NCBI RefSeq assembly: GCF_001613065.1
Contig: NZ_BDBQ01000029.1
Location: forward strand, 62,001 to 126,000
Direction: 5' to 3'
Origin: Nocardia miyunensis NBRC 108239
Lineage (GTDB): Bacteria > Actinomycetota > Actinomycetes > Mycobacteriales > Mycobacteriaceae
DNA length: 64,000 nucleotides
In this document: positions 32,741 through 41,498 of the stretch, one piece after another
How the letters are laid out: every line of letters begins with the position of its first letter
Position numbering within the stretch: the stretch's first letter is position 1
Position numbers and translations under genes: made by a program
The notes under the pieces: model-generated
What the model was told of the DNA's origin: nothing
What the model saw: only the letters and a program-made list of their open reading frames with translations
Database searches by the model: none

Positions 32741-34198
32741 GTGCCGATGCGAATATCTGGACCAGTAACCGTATCGGCGCTGGTAGCAGCGGGTTTAGTC
32801 GCCTCTGGTTCAGCGGTACACACCACCTCGCATACGCATTCGCAGACCGTGTCCGAACCGCAACTCGCGGCCTCCGGCGACTCCGCGGATCCGTCCGCCG
32901 CCTCCTCCGATGGCACCGTAGGTCTCGTTCCGGCCGCGCCCGAAGCAGCCCGCAAACTTCGCGCGATGTCCTCGTCGACCGACGATCTGCCGCTGTTCGG
33001 GGGCACGATGCCGTTGCAGGACATCATGATTCCGGGCGGTTCGGGCATCTTCGGCATCCCGGAGATCGTGCTGGCCGCCTATCGCAACGCCGAGCTGGCG
33101 CTGGCGTCCTCGGATCCCGGTTGCGGGCTGAACTGGAGCCTGCTGGCCGGTATCGGCAAGATCGAGTCGAATCACGCGGCCAACGGCCGCACCGACGCCA
33201 ACGGCACGACCCTCGGGGTCATCTACGGTCCGGCGCTGGACGGCACGCTGCCCGGTAACGAGGTGCTGAAGTCCGGCGACGGCGGTTTCGTGCGGGCCAT
33301 CGGGCCGATGCAGTTCCTGCCCGGCACGTGGTCCGAATACGCCTCCGACGGCCTGGGCAACGGCCACCCGGACCCCAACAACGTCTTCGACGCCGCCCTC
33401 GCCGCGGGCAAATATCTGTGCTCGGGCGGGCTGGATCTGCGCGATCCGCAGCAGCAGCTGCGTGCCGTGCTGCGCTACAACAACTCCATGGCCTATGCCT
33501 CGGAGGTGTTGAGCTGGGCCAATGCCTATCGGACCGGCGGCGTCCCGACCCAGGTGACCATCTCGCCGGATCTGGTGCCGCCCGGCACGATGCCCGAGGG
33601 CGCGGGTTCGCAGATGACCGCGGCCGATTCGAAGGTGACCGCCGCCCCCGGCCCGGCCACCCAGCCTCCGGTCAGCTCGAACGACAAGCCCGCGCCGACG
33701 CCGACGCAGGTGATCATCAATATCCCTGGGCTGCCGCCGATTCCGTGCGGCATCTTCTGCCCGGCGCCGCAGCAGACGAACCCCTGCGATCCCGCCACGA
33801 CGCCCGCCCCGGCGCAGAATCAGGATCCGAACAACCCGCTGGCCCAATTCCTGCGGTGGGCGCCGGGAGCGCTTGCGGGCCAGACGAGTTCGAGCACACC
33901 GTTGAAACCGGGCGATCCGGGCGCGGCGGATCCGAAGGACCCCGACGCACAGCAGCAGCCCGCCTGCACCCCACCGCAGACACCGGCTCAGCCGCAGTCG
34001 GCTCCGGGCGCACCGAAGGTCCAGCAAGCCCCGGCGCCCGATCCGGCAACCCAACCGGCACAGCCTGCGGCACCGGCGAATACGCCCCCGCCCGCACCCC
34101 CCGCGGCACCCCCGCCCGCGCCCACCGTCGCGCCGCCTCCGCCGGGAATCCAGCTGCCGTTCGGCATCGTCATCCCGCTGCCTCCGGCCCCGCGATAA
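32741..34198 (+). CDS. Secreted lytic transglycosylase with Pro-rich tail
   Basis: Exported murein hydrolase-like protein of 485 aa, comparable to mycobacterial Rv1230c. A signal peptide covers about residues 1-27. The MltB-type transglycosylase domain (about residues 100-265) has the catalytic Glu142 in AGIGKIESNHAANG, then AIGPMQFLPGTWSEYASDG, AAGKYLCSGGLDL and VLRYNNSMAYA. From about residue 270 the protein is Pro/Ala/Gln-rich, a likely wall-spanning linker. The GTG at 32741 follows AGAGGGG by 5 nt; an ATG two codons later is possible. A paralogue follows. Confidence 0.9.
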   Translation: MPMRISGPVTVSALVAAGLVASGSAVHTTSHTHSQTVSEPQLAASGDSADPSAASSDGTVGLVPAAPEAARKLRAMSSSTDDLPLFGGTMPLQDIMIPGGSGIFGIPEIVLAAYRNAELALASSDPGCGLNWSLLAGIGKIESNHAANGRTDANGTTLGVIYGPALDGTLPGNEVLKSGDGGFVRAIGPMQFLPGTWSEYASDGLGNGHPDPNNVFDAALAAGKYLCSGGLDLRDPQQQLRAVLRYNNSMAYASEVLSWANAYRTGGVPTQVTISPDLVPPGTMPEGAGSQMTAADSKVTAAPGPATQPPVSSNDKPAPTPTQVIINIPGLPPIPCGIFCPAPQQTNPCDPATTPAPAQNQDPNNPLAQFLRWAPGALAGQTSSSTPLKPGDPGAADPKDPDAQQQPACTPPQTPAQPQSAPGAPKVQQAPAPDPATQPAQPAAPANTPPPAPPAAPPPAPTVAPPPPGIQLPFGIVIPLPPAPR

Positions 34199-34310
34199 CG
34201 GTAAACCGAAAAGAGCATCACGAAGGAGTAACGAAAAGATCTCGGATGCGGTAACCTTCAATCGTTGTGTCACGCAAAGCTCACAGCGAGCATTGGAGGG
34301 TCACCACACA

Positions 34311-35153
34311 GTGGGACGTCACCGCAAGCAGCCGGAGCCAGTCTTCCGGCGTGGATCCGTTATTGCGCTGGCCGGTCTCGTCCCCGCGGGGGTCGTCACC
34401 GTCAGCACCGCCTCCGCCTCGGAGCTGAACACCGGAGAGTTCGCGGCCTTGTCGGCGGCGCAACACAATTCGGGCGCACAGCAGGCTCAGGCCGCCGCCG
34501 CGACGGTCTCCGAGGAGACCATGCACATGGCCAAGCATGCCGGGCCGCCGGTCGTGGAATCGATTGCGCTGCCGGAGAATCGGGCCGAAGCGCGGGTTCC
34601 GGCCGGGCCCCTCGGCATGCCCGGAGTGGCCTACGCCGCCTACCAGAACGCCGAGCGAATCCTGGCCCAGGACGAGCCGGACTGCCACATGCCGTGGTCG
34701 ATGCTGGCCGGGATCGGTCAGATCGAATCGCATCAGGCGTACGGCAAACTCGACGCCGACGGCAATCCGATCGAGCCGATCTACGGCCCGGTCCTGGACG
34801 GCAGCCTCTACGGCAACAACGTCGTCCCGGAGACCGACGGCGGCGCCCTGGACGGGATGACGAGTTACGCCCGCGCGGTCGGCCCGATGCAGTTCCTGCC
34901 CGAGACCTATCGCAAGTACGCGGGGGATGCGCGCGGCACCGGCGTCTCCGATCCGCAGAACATCTACGACGCCTCGCTCACCGCGGGCAGGTACCTGTGC
35001 GAGGGCGGGCTGGACATGCGCGATCTGTCCCAGCAGTCGCGGGCCATCATGCGCTACAACAACTCGATGGCCTACGTCGCGAACGTCATGGCGTGGGAGA
35101 CCGCCTACCGCACCGGCGTCACCCCGCACGCCGCGGACCTGCCGATTATCTGA
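34311..35153 (+). CDS. Secreted lytic transglycosylase, shorter paralogue
   Basis: Exported MltB-type protein of 280 aa. After a basic N terminus (GRHRKQPEPVFRRG) comes a signal-type helix, then about 75 residues of linker, then a domain closely following the upstream gene: catalytic Glu139 in AGIGQIESHQAYG, AVGPMQFLPETYRKYAGD, TAGRYLCEGGLDM and MRYNNSMAYV. It lacks the Pro-rich tail. GTG start at 34311 with GGAGGG 10 nt upstream. The pair arose by tandem duplication and sits 77 bp before mrp. They probably act in wall remodelling. Confidence 0.9.
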   Translation: MGRHRKQPEPVFRRGSVIALAGLVPAGVVTVSTASASELNTGEFAALSAAQHNSGAQQAQAAAATVSEETMHMAKHAGPPVVESIALPENRAEARVPAGPLGMPGVAYAAYQNAERILAQDEPDCHMPWSMLAGIGQIESHQAYGKLDADGNPIEPIYGPVLDGSLYGNNVVPETDGGALDGMTSYARAVGPMQFLPETYRKYAGDARGTGVSDPQNIYDASLTAGRYLCEGGLDMRDLSQQSRAIMRYNNSMAYVANVMAWETAYRTGVTPHAADLPII

Positions 35154-35230
35154 CGCGGTCGGCGGGCCCTCTCGAGCCGCACACAGGCTGCCGGATCAGT
35201 AGCACCCACCCCATCGCTAGACTCGAGTCC

Positions 35231-36367
35231 ATGCCAGTGGTTACGGAATCGGATGTGCGGGGCGCCCTCGCGAAGGTGATCGACCCGGAGATTCGCAAGC
35301 CGATCACCGAACTGGGCATGGTCAAGGAAGTCCGGGTCGGTGACGACGGCACTATCGACGTCGAGATCTATCTGACCACCGCCGCCTGCCCGTTGCGCAC
35401 CGAGATCAGCGATCGGGTCTCCCGCGCGGTTGCCGATGTGCCCGGTGCGGGCGCGGTGACCGTGGAACTCGACGTCATGAACGACGAGCAGCGCACCGAA
35501 CTGCGCAAGCAGTTGCGCGGCGACGCCGCCGAGCCCGTGATCCCCTTCGCCCAGCCCGGTTCGCTGACCCGCGTGTACGCGGTCGCCTCCGGTAAGGGCG
35601 GCGTCGGAAAGTCCAGTGTCACCGTGAATCTCGCGGCCTCGATGGCCGCGCGCGGCCTGTCGGTGGGCGTGCTGGACGCGGACATCTACGGCCATTCGGT
35701 ACCCCGCATGCTGGGCACCGATCAGCGGCCCACCCAGGTCGAGCGGATGATCATGCCGCCGATCTCGCACGAGGTGAAGGTCATCTCGATCGCGATGTTC
35801 ACCCAGGGCAACACCCCCGTGGTGTGGCGCGGCCCGATGCTGCACCGCGCGTTGCAGCAGTTCCTCGCCGACGTGTTCTGGGGCGATCTGGACATCCTGC
35901 TGCTGGATCTGCCGCCCGGTACCGGCGACGTCGCGATCTCCATCGCCCAGCTGATCCCCAATGCCGAGATCCTCGTGGTGACCACGCCCCAGCCGGCCGC
36001 CGCCGAGGTGGCCGAGCGCGCGGGCGCGATCGCCCTGCAGACGCGTCAGCGCATCGCGGGCGTGGTGGAGAACATGTCCTGGCTGGACCTGCCCGACGGC
36101 TCCCGCATGGACCTGTACGGCTCGGGCGGCGGCCAGGACGTCGCGGACCGCCTCACCCAGGCCGTCGGCGCGAACGTCCCTCTCCTGGGCCAGATCCCGA
36201 TCACCCAGGAACTCCGCGAGGCGGGCGACAAAGGCACCCCCATCGTCCTGAGCTCCCCCGACAACCCCGCCGCCCAGGCCCTGCGCGACATCGCCGACAA
36301 GCTGGCAGTCCGCCGCCGCGGCCTGGCCGGAATGTCCCTGGGCATCGACACCACACGTCATCTCTGA
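35231..36367 (+). CDS. mrp: Mrp/ApbC-family iron-sulfur carrier ATPase
   Basis: P-loop ATPase that carries and delivers Fe-S clusters, 378 aa, cytosolic. A DUF59/MIP18-like N-terminal domain (VRGALAKVIDPEIRKPITELGMV) precedes a deviant Walker A, VASGKGGVGKSSVTVNLA, Walker B DILLLDLPPGTGDV, and VENMSW. The usual CxxC of many Mrp proteins is not evident after VENMS; the loop reads WLDLPDGS, as in mycobacterial Mrp, so cluster binding may differ. TAGACT (35218-35223) ends 7 bp before the ATG, suggesting a leaderless mRNA. Confidence 0.93.
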   Translation: MPVVTESDVRGALAKVIDPEIRKPITELGMVKEVRVGDDGTIDVEIYLTTAACPLRTEISDRVSRAVADVPGAGAVTVELDVMNDEQRTELRKQLRGDAAEPVIPFAQPGSLTRVYAVASGKGGVGKSSVTVNLAASMAARGLSVGVLDADIYGHSVPRMLGTDQRPTQVERMIMPPISHEVKVISIAMFTQGNTPVVWRGPMLHRALQQFLADVFWGDLDILLLDLPPGTGDVAISIAQLIPNAEILVVTTPQPAAAEVAERAGAIALQTRQRIAGVVENMSWLDLPDGSRMDLYGSGGGQDVADRLTQAVGANVPLLGQIPITQELREAGDKGTPIVLSSPDNPAAQALRDIADKLAVRRRGLAGMSLGIDTTRHL

Positions 36368-36384
36368 ACTCCTCCGCTCCCGAG

Positions 36385-36600
36385 AGTTCAACAGATCACC
36401 GAGCGCAGGGAGACTCGGGCTGACGGCCAACAAGACAGTTGGGTTCTGGCCGTCCCCGGCGCCCATGTGCTTGCGACCGGCGAGTACCACATCGTCTCGC
36501 GGGTAACCGGTGTCGTCCAGCTCGAAGCTCCGTTTCCACTCACCATAGATCTCGATGCTCTGACCGGTGACCGTAGAGTCGAGGGGTCGTAGAAGGTCCT
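36385..36600 (-). pseudogene. Transposase remnant (IS701-like DDE fragment)
   Basis: The minus strand is open through STVTGQSIEIYGEWKRSF, then ELDDTGYPRDDVVLAGRKHMG and NPTVLLAVS. The DDTG(Y/F)P(R/K) stretch, with a following Gly-rich part and an N-x-x-V/L-L-AVS strand, fits the region around the first catalytic Asp of IS701-type transposases. Both ends are lost, and no terminal repeats were found. It is the only trace of an insertion sequence in the window; the family call is tentative. Confidence 0.4.
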
Positions 36601-36603
36601 GGG

Positions 36604-37530
36604 CTACAGGATGTTCCAGCGGGATGGGGTGCCCGAGCGGAGAGCGGCTATGCGGCGCAGGACTTCTCGGGCGCAGGCGGTGTCCGGGGCTGACTTGTAG
36701 GCGTTGGTGGTGATCATGCGGAGTTCGCGCAGATCGCGAAGCCAGGGGTAGCCGGACCAGGTGCGGATGTCGAAACCGTAGGCGTGGCAGAACTTCTCGT
36801 ATTCGACCGTGGGGTGGGCGAAGCGGCGGCAGTGCACCTCGAGGGTGACCAGGTCCCACTCCGGGTGCCCGAAAGCCACGCTCTCCCAGTCGCACAGCAC
36901 GCTCCGGCCGGTTTCGTCGTCCCACAGCATGTTCCGATGATGGGCGTCGCCGTGGATGAGGCCCGGGGGCAGGACGAAGGTGATCTCGGCGGCGCGGGCG
37001 GCCAAGCGGGCTCGTTCGGCCCGCAGCATCGCGCGGTCCTCGGCGGTCAGAATCCGGCTCGCCGCAATGGATTGCGCGATCCGGGTGAAGGTTCCGGCCA
37101 GGTGGCGGGCGGGCAGCCACTGCCGCGGGCGGGTGCGCAGCGAATGCAGCATCGCCAGGGGCGCGGCGAGATCCGGGGCGGTGATCTCGCGACATTGCGG
37201 CAGGTACCGCCAGAACGTCACCGTGCAGCCGTCGATCTCCATCGGCTGCCGCACCGGCGCGAGCGCCACCACCGGCACCTGCCCGGCCTGCAACCAGCGG
37301 ACCAGTGCGACCACGTCGACCGGCGAACGACCGCCGAAGGGCCGATCGATCTTCACCACGACCGGCGCGCTCGCCAGCCGGTACACCGCATTGGTGTGAT
37401 GTCGCAGCAACTCCGCACCGAGGTGATCCAAACCCACCACGCGACAGGCGCGTTCGAGGATCGACAGAGTCCACTCCGGGGTGAACGCCGCCGCGGCCAT
37501 CGGTTCGGCCGGTTCGAACGTCGTGATCAC
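36604..37530 (-). CDS. Phosphotransferase (aminoglycoside phosphotransferase/APH fold)
   Basis: Small-molecule kinase of 308 aa with the APH fold. A reduced N lobe has PVVVKIDRPFGG with the ATP-binding Lys, and the C lobe carries the catalytic loop LIHGDAHHRNMLW and the metal-binding VLCDWESVAFG. TFWRYLPQCREIT is the hinge region. The substrate cannot be read; resistance should not be assumed. The GTG at 37530 overlaps the upstream regulator stop (GTGA), with GGAGGT 6 nt before it, so the two genes are coupled and probably functionally linked. Confidence 0.88.
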   Translation of the reverse strand: MITTFEPAEPMAAAAFTPEWTLSILERACRVVGLDHLGAELLRHHTNAVYRLASAPVVVKIDRPFGGRSPVDVVALVRWLQAGQVPVVALAPVRQPMEIDGCTVTFWRYLPQCREITAPDLAAPLAMLHSLRTRPRQWLPARHLAGTFTRIAQSIAASRILTAEDRAMLRAERARLAARAAEITFVLPPGLIHGDAHHRNMLWDDETGRSVLCDWESVAFGHPEWDLVTLEVHCRRFAHPTVEYEKFCHAYGFDIRTWSGYPWLRDLRELRMITTNAYKSAPDTACAREVLRRIAALRSGTPSRWNIL

Positions 37531-38813
37531 CGCGACACCTCCGTTCCGGACGAGACCAGATGCCGCAGTTCGTCCACCCGGCGACGTCCGAGCCCGTGTT
37601 CCCCGATGGCGTCCACCACCGCGGCCGCTCGGGTCAGCACGATCGTGGTGCGATGTTCCGGCGGCAGCGTGGTCAGCACCTGCTCGGCCAGCTCGCACGC
37701 CTCGTCCACCGCGCCGTCGACGGCATAGCCGATCGCGGTGTCCAGTTCGATGAGCGCGGGATCGACCACCACGCCCGGACTATCGCTGTACAACCGCAAC
37801 GCCTGCTCCTGCACTCGCCGCGCGGCAGCGGTGCGCCCGAGATTGGTCAGAATGCCGGATTGGTAGAGCAGCAAACGCTTTTCACCGAATCGGAACGCCT
37901 CGTCGGTGGCGGTGTCGCCGAGTTCGGCGGTGCGGTGCACCGCCCGCGTCAGAGCCAGGTCCGCACCCGCGGAATCACCCAGGCGGGCCAATGCCCGCGC
38001 CTCGGCGGCGGCCGCCAAAGCGGTTGAGTCATCAGCGGTTTCGGGTAGTTGCGCCTGTGCGGCCCGGGCCAGCGCCACCGCCTGCTCGGGACTGCCGTAG
38101 TAGTACGGCAGCATCGCGTGCTGAGCCCGCACCCGGGCCCGCAAACGCAGGTTGGCGGTGTCGTCGGCGGCCATGCGCGCGGTGCCGTACCAGAAGTTCG
38201 CCCGTTCGATCTGGCCGAGTTTCATCAGCGCGTCGGCGATCAGCAGGCCCAGGACCGCGGTGACCTCCGACAGCCGGGACTGGATGGCCGCGGGTTGACG
38301 TTGCGTCGCGACGGCCTGGACCTCGAGCACGTCGGGGAGCACGGTGGCCAGCACCTGCGCGGGCGGGGTGCGGGTGTAGGCCAGGATGCGCCCGGCGGCC
38401 CGCTCCTCCATCAGATCCACCATCACCGGTCCGACCGTGCAGGCGGACACCGTGCGATCGACGAGCGCGCGGGCGTCGTCGAGCCGGGCCAGCAGCGTCG
38501 TGTCGTAACCGGGGGCCGCGGCGGCGGGCGCGGTGGTGCGGCGGGCGGGCAGACGGCGCGCGCCGAGTGCGGCCTCACCCTCGACGAGGATCTGCTCGAA
38601 ACGCTCGCGAACGTCCGGGCCCACCTGTACCAGCAGGGTGTCCAGTAGTTCCTGGGTGAGCGGGCGCGGGGTGACCGCGCTCAGACCCGCGCGCCAATTG
38701 GCGACTGTCGTCATCTCGATGCCGAGGTGGGCTGCGAACTCGCGCACGGACTTTCGCGTAGCCTCCTGCAGCGCAACCGCTTCGAAGCCGGTCCACGGCC
38801 GACCCAACACCAT
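37527..38813 (-). CDS. Helix-turn-helix regulator with TPR-like C-terminal domain
   Basis: Transcriptional regulator of 428 aa. The N-terminal XRE-like helix-turn-helix is at about residues 18-45 (RKSVREFAAHLGIEMTTVANWRAG). From about residue 90 the protein consists of helical repeats (AVLGLLIADALMKLGQIERANFWYGTARMA, described here by its ends, then VALARAAQAQLP, ARALARLGDSAGADLALTRAVHRTAE), as in actinomycete regulators that bind a peptide or small signal. AGGA precedes the ATG at 38813. The kinase gene is cotranscribed. Three GCCAACA direct repeats upstream may be its binding sites. Confidence 0.88.
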   Translation of the reverse strand: MVLGRPWTGFEAVALQEATRKSVREFAAHLGIEMTTVANWRAGLSAVTPRPLTQELLDTLLVQVGPDVRERFEQILVEGEAALGARRLPARRTTAPAAAAPGYDTTLLARLDDARALVDRTVSACTVGPVMVDLMEERAAGRILAYTRTPPAQVLATVLPDVLEVQAVATQRQPAAIQSRLSEVTAVLGLLIADALMKLGQIERANFWYGTARMAADDTANLRLRARVRAQHAMLPYYYGSPEQAVALARAAQAQLPETADDSTALAAAAEARALARLGDSAGADLALTRAVHRTAELGDTATDEAFRFGEKRLLLYQSGILTNLGRTAAARRVQEQALRLYSDSPGVVVDPALIELDTAIGYAVDGAVDEACELAEQVLTTLPPEHRTTIVLTRAAAVVDAIGEHGLGRRRVDELRHLVSSGTEVSR

Positions 38814-38861
38814 GGCGAGTCCTGTTGTGAGTACTTGTTAATTCTATGTTTCGAGCTTCAT

Positions 38862-38891
38862 GCCAACAGTAGGCCAACACCAACGCCAACA
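38862..38891. promoter_or_regulatory. Three GCCAACA direct repeats (candidate operator)
   Basis: GCCAACA occurs at 38862, 38873 and 38885, a spacing of 11 and 12 bp, which puts the copies on one face of the DNA. They lie 50-78 bp upstream of the HTH/TPR regulator gene, in the spacer it shares with the 62-aa gene. Probably a site for the regulator or for an activator. Confidence 0.5.
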
Positions 38892-39112
38892 GTGCGCGAT
38901 TTCATATCTGTACGGAAACGACCAAAGTAGAGGGAGCACCCGGCGTCGAGCGTCACCCTTCACAGCCGGAGCAATCGCGCACCGTGGCGGCGATCCTGAG
39001 ACCACGGCGGAGCGGCAGCTCATCAGGCGACATGCGAACCTCGGAAGGCTCGCGGACGTCGCCGGGCCCGTTCCCGGCGCCGGGTGCACTCGCACACCCA
39101 GGAGGTATCTCC

Positions 39113-39301
39113 ATGAACACACCGTCTTCCGGCACCAGGGACATGTGGTTGATGAACAGCCGCGACTGCGGGCACGAACCCATCGAACTCACCGACGAGC
39201 TGGCGCGATTCATCCTGGCCGTACACGCCGGGCACGGCGGCGGCTGCCGGCAGTATCTGGCCGCGTCCGCCTACTGCTTCCGGCGCACCGGCGAAAGATG
39301 A
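39113..39301 (+). CDS. 62-aa Cys/His-rich protein, hypothetical
   Basis: Short protein with an excellent ribosome site (AGGAGG 7 nt before the ATG). The sequence has CGHEPIEL, then LARFILAVHAGHGGGC and a final SAYCFRR, so three Cys and three His could bind a metal, but no standard zinc motif is formed. No signal peptide. It is divergent from the HTH/TPR-kinase operon, a frequent arrangement in Nocardia and Streptomyces, and may be a target or partner of that regulator. The region 39302-39463 downstream shows no feature. Confidence 0.65.
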   Translation: MNTPSSGTRDMWLMNSRDCGHEPIELTDELARFILAVHAGHGGGCRQYLAASAYCFRRTGER

Positions 39302-39463
39302 ACCAGCGGCTCGTGATTCGCGCCCACCCGGCCGCCGGAATGGAAACCGGCCGGGTGGTCCGATCGCGGACTCGCGTGTCCGGGCACGATCGGCACTCGT
39401 CGCGGGCCGGGGCGGGCGACGGCAGCGTCGCCCCTGTCGGTCCCGCCCCCTATTCTCGAACGC

Positions 39464-40561
39464 ATGCTCACGATGCTGCTGTACGTGCTGATCGTCGGAT
39501 TGGTCGCCGCGCTGCTGTTCCTGGTCGCGAGCGCGGTGTTCGGGCGCGCGGAGGAACTGGGCCCGCTGCCCGAGGGGACGACCGAGACCGTGCTGCCCGC
39601 CCACGACATCAGCGGCGACGATGTGCGAGAGCTGCGCTTCCAGCAGGTTTTCCGGGGATACAAAGCGGGCGAGGTGGATTGGGCGCTGGCCCGGCTCGCG
39701 GCCCGCATCGACGAACTGGAGACGCAACTGGCGCGGGAGCGCGGCGGATCACCGCAGCACCCCGAGTCCGGCGAGCCCGTGGAGCAGACCGGCCCCGGCA
39801 CATGGACCGGCGCTCACCCGGCCGCTGAACCCCCCGCCGGAACTCCGCGCGCACCCGGTGATTCCAGGATCGAACGCCCCGGCAATTCCCAGGGCAACGG
39901 TTCGACCGAGCAGAACAGCGGAACATCGTCCGACACGCCCGGCCGATCCGACGGAATGCAATCGTCGCTGGCGGGACTGACGATCGGTTACGTACCGACC
40001 ACCGACCCGCCCGGAAACGCGACGGGACAGATCCCCTGGCACGACCCGGCCGAAACCGGCCCCTGGGAACCCCCGGCCATCGGCAACGACGCGGGTCCAG
40101 CCCGCACGCCCGTCGCCACACCGGCCGTGTCCGCCGGGCCAGCGCAGCTGGGAATTACCTACACAGCACCACCTGCCCCCGCACCCGCCGTCTCCGCCCA
40201 ACTACCGCAGCCGGGCATTCCCTTCACAGCATCGCCGGCCCCCGGCGTCGCGGCCGGACCACCGCAGCCGGGCAATCCCTTCCCGCCACCGTCCGGGGCA
40301 GTACCCATCGTCTCCCCGGGACCAGCCCAACCGGGCGGCCCCTGCACAGCGCCGCCACTCCCCGGTTCGGCCGGACCGGACGGATATCCCGCGGCTCCGG
40401 GCGCGTACACCACCGGCCAATCCGCATCCGACGAGCCCGCGGGCTTGCCGCCGCAGACCGGCAGCCTGGCTCTGCCGCCCGTCGCGACGACGCCCGGCCA
40501 GCCGGGCGCGCCCGTTCCATGGCCCGGCCAGCCCGGACAGACCACAGGGGGACAGCTGTGA
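39464..40561 (+). CDS. DivIVA-domain membrane protein with Pro-rich tail
   Basis: Protein of 365 aa, comparable in position to mycobacterial Rv1209. One N-terminal transmembrane helix (LLYVLIVGLVAALLFLVASAVF) is followed by a short DivIVA-like segment at about residues 48-88 (LRFQQVFRGYKAGEVDWALARLAARIDELE, given by its ends RFQQVFRGYK and RIDELE), which in Wag31-type proteins mediates polar growth contacts. The remaining 270 residues are Pro/Gly/Ala-rich with repeated P-x-Q-PGxPF/T-x-P-P units. An alternative start is the ATG two codons later. Its stop overlaps the tagA start. Confidence 0.85.
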   Translation: MLTMLLYVLIVGLVAALLFLVASAVFGRAEELGPLPEGTTETVLPAHDISGDDVRELRFQQVFRGYKAGEVDWALARLAARIDELETQLARERGGSPQHPESGEPVEQTGPGTWTGAHPAAEPPAGTPRAPGDSRIERPGNSQGNGSTEQNSGTSSDTPGRSDGMQSSLAGLTIGYVPTTDPPGNATGQIPWHDPAETGPWEPPAIGNDAGPARTPVATPAVSAGPAQLGITYTAPPAPAPAVSAQLPQPGIPFTASPAPGVAAGPPQPGNPFPPPSGAVPIVSPGPAQPGGPCTAPPLPGSAGPDGYPAAPGAYTTGQSASDEPAGLPPQTGSLALPPVATTPGQPGAPVPWPGQPGQTTGGQL

Positions 40562-41133
40562 GCACCGACGGACCCGTGACCCCCGACGGCCGCGTGCGCT
40601 GCGGCTGGGCCGAATCCTCACAGCTCTACCGGGATTATCACGACCGGGAATGGGGCCGCCCGCTGCACGGCGACGACGCCATGTTCGAGCGGATGAGCCT
40701 CGAGGCATTCCAGTCCGGACTTTCCTGGATCACGATCCTGCGCAAGCGTCCGGCCTTCCGATCGGCTTTCGCCGGATTTTCGATCGAACGAGTCGCAGGA
40801 TTCGGCGAGGCGGACGTGGATCGGCTGCTGGCGGATCCGGGCATCGTGCGCAATCGCGCCAAGGTCGTGTCGTGTATCGCGAACGCAAAAGTTGCCCGCG
40901 AGCTGGACACCAGTCTGGACAAGTTGATCTGGTCCTTCGCCCCGACCCCGCGATCACGCCCCCGCACACTGTCGGATGTGCCCGCCGTCACACCCGAATC
41001 GACCGCTCTCGCAAAGGAACTCAAGCGACGCGGGTTCCGCTTCATCGGGCCGACGACCGCATATGCGCTGATGCAGGCGACCGGGATGGTGAACGATCAT
41101 CTGGCCGATTGCTGGGTCGACGCGCACGCGTGA
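40558..41133 (+). CDS. tagA: DNA-3-methyladenine glycosylase I
   Basis: Base-excision repair enzyme that removes 3-methyladenine, 191 aa. Family features are RCGWAESSQLYRDYHDREWGRPLHGD near the N terminus (given as its full conserved opening, start RCGWAE and end GRPLHGD), FERMSLEAFQSGLSWITILRKR, and the late RRGFRFIGPTTAYALMQATGMVNDH, which includes zinc ligands Cys and His at both ends of the fold. GTG start at 40558 overlaps the DivIVA-like stop (GTGA), so the two are coupled, as in mycobacteria where tagA follows Rv1209. Confidence 0.95.
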   Translation: MSTDGPVTPDGRVRCGWAESSQLYRDYHDREWGRPLHGDDAMFERMSLEAFQSGLSWITILRKRPAFRSAFAGFSIERVAGFGEADVDRLLADPGIVRNRAKVVSCIANAKVARELDTSLDKLIWSFAPTPRSRPRTLSDVPAVTPESTALAKELKRRGFRFIGPTTAYALMQATGMVNDHLADCWVDAHA

Positions 41134-41312
41134 GTACACGCCCGGCTGGTCGGTTTTGGAACTCCGGTACCCGCCCAGTTCCGCAATAGGGAAGAATAGG
41201 CCTGGTGTAGCCCTCGGTGCGGCGACCGCCGCTTCGGCGGGCTACCTGTTGGTGACAACACGAGTTCCAAGAAAGTGCGCAGAAGACCGCGCGGATCTGG
41301 AGGGAGCAGAGG

Positions 41313-41480
41313 ATGGCGGCCATGAAGCCCCGCACCGGGGATGGTCCCCTCGAGGCAACCAAGGAAGGGCGTGGAATCGTTATGCGGGTTCCACTCGAGG
41401 GTGGCGGGCGTTTGGTCGTCGAGCTCACGCCCGATGAGGCGGCGGCTCTGGGCAAAGAGCTCACCCAAGTCACGAGTTAG
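41313..41480 (+). CDS. DUF3117 small conserved protein (Rv1211-like)
   Basis: A 55-aa protein too short for most gene callers. MAAMKPRTGDGPLEATKEGR is followed by GIVMRVPLEGGGRLVVELTP and an acidic helix ending ALGKELTQV; I recognise this as the nearly invariant DUF3117 protein found after tagA in Mycobacteriales. GGAGGGAGCAGAGG runs up to the ATG, a strong ribosome site. Function unknown; it has the look of a small beta-rich binding protein. The upstream gap 41134-41312 holds its promoter, not resolved by eye. Confidence 0.9.
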   Translation: MAAMKPRTGDGPLEATKEGRGIVMRVPLEGGGRLVVELTPDEAAALGKELTQVTS

Positions 41481-41498
41481 TCGCTCGACTCGCCCGAC

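Noticed and set aside
36604..37530. Aminoglycoside-resistance gene
   Set aside because: The APH fold is clear, but many relatives phosphorylate other metabolites and nothing here shows aminoglycoside binding.
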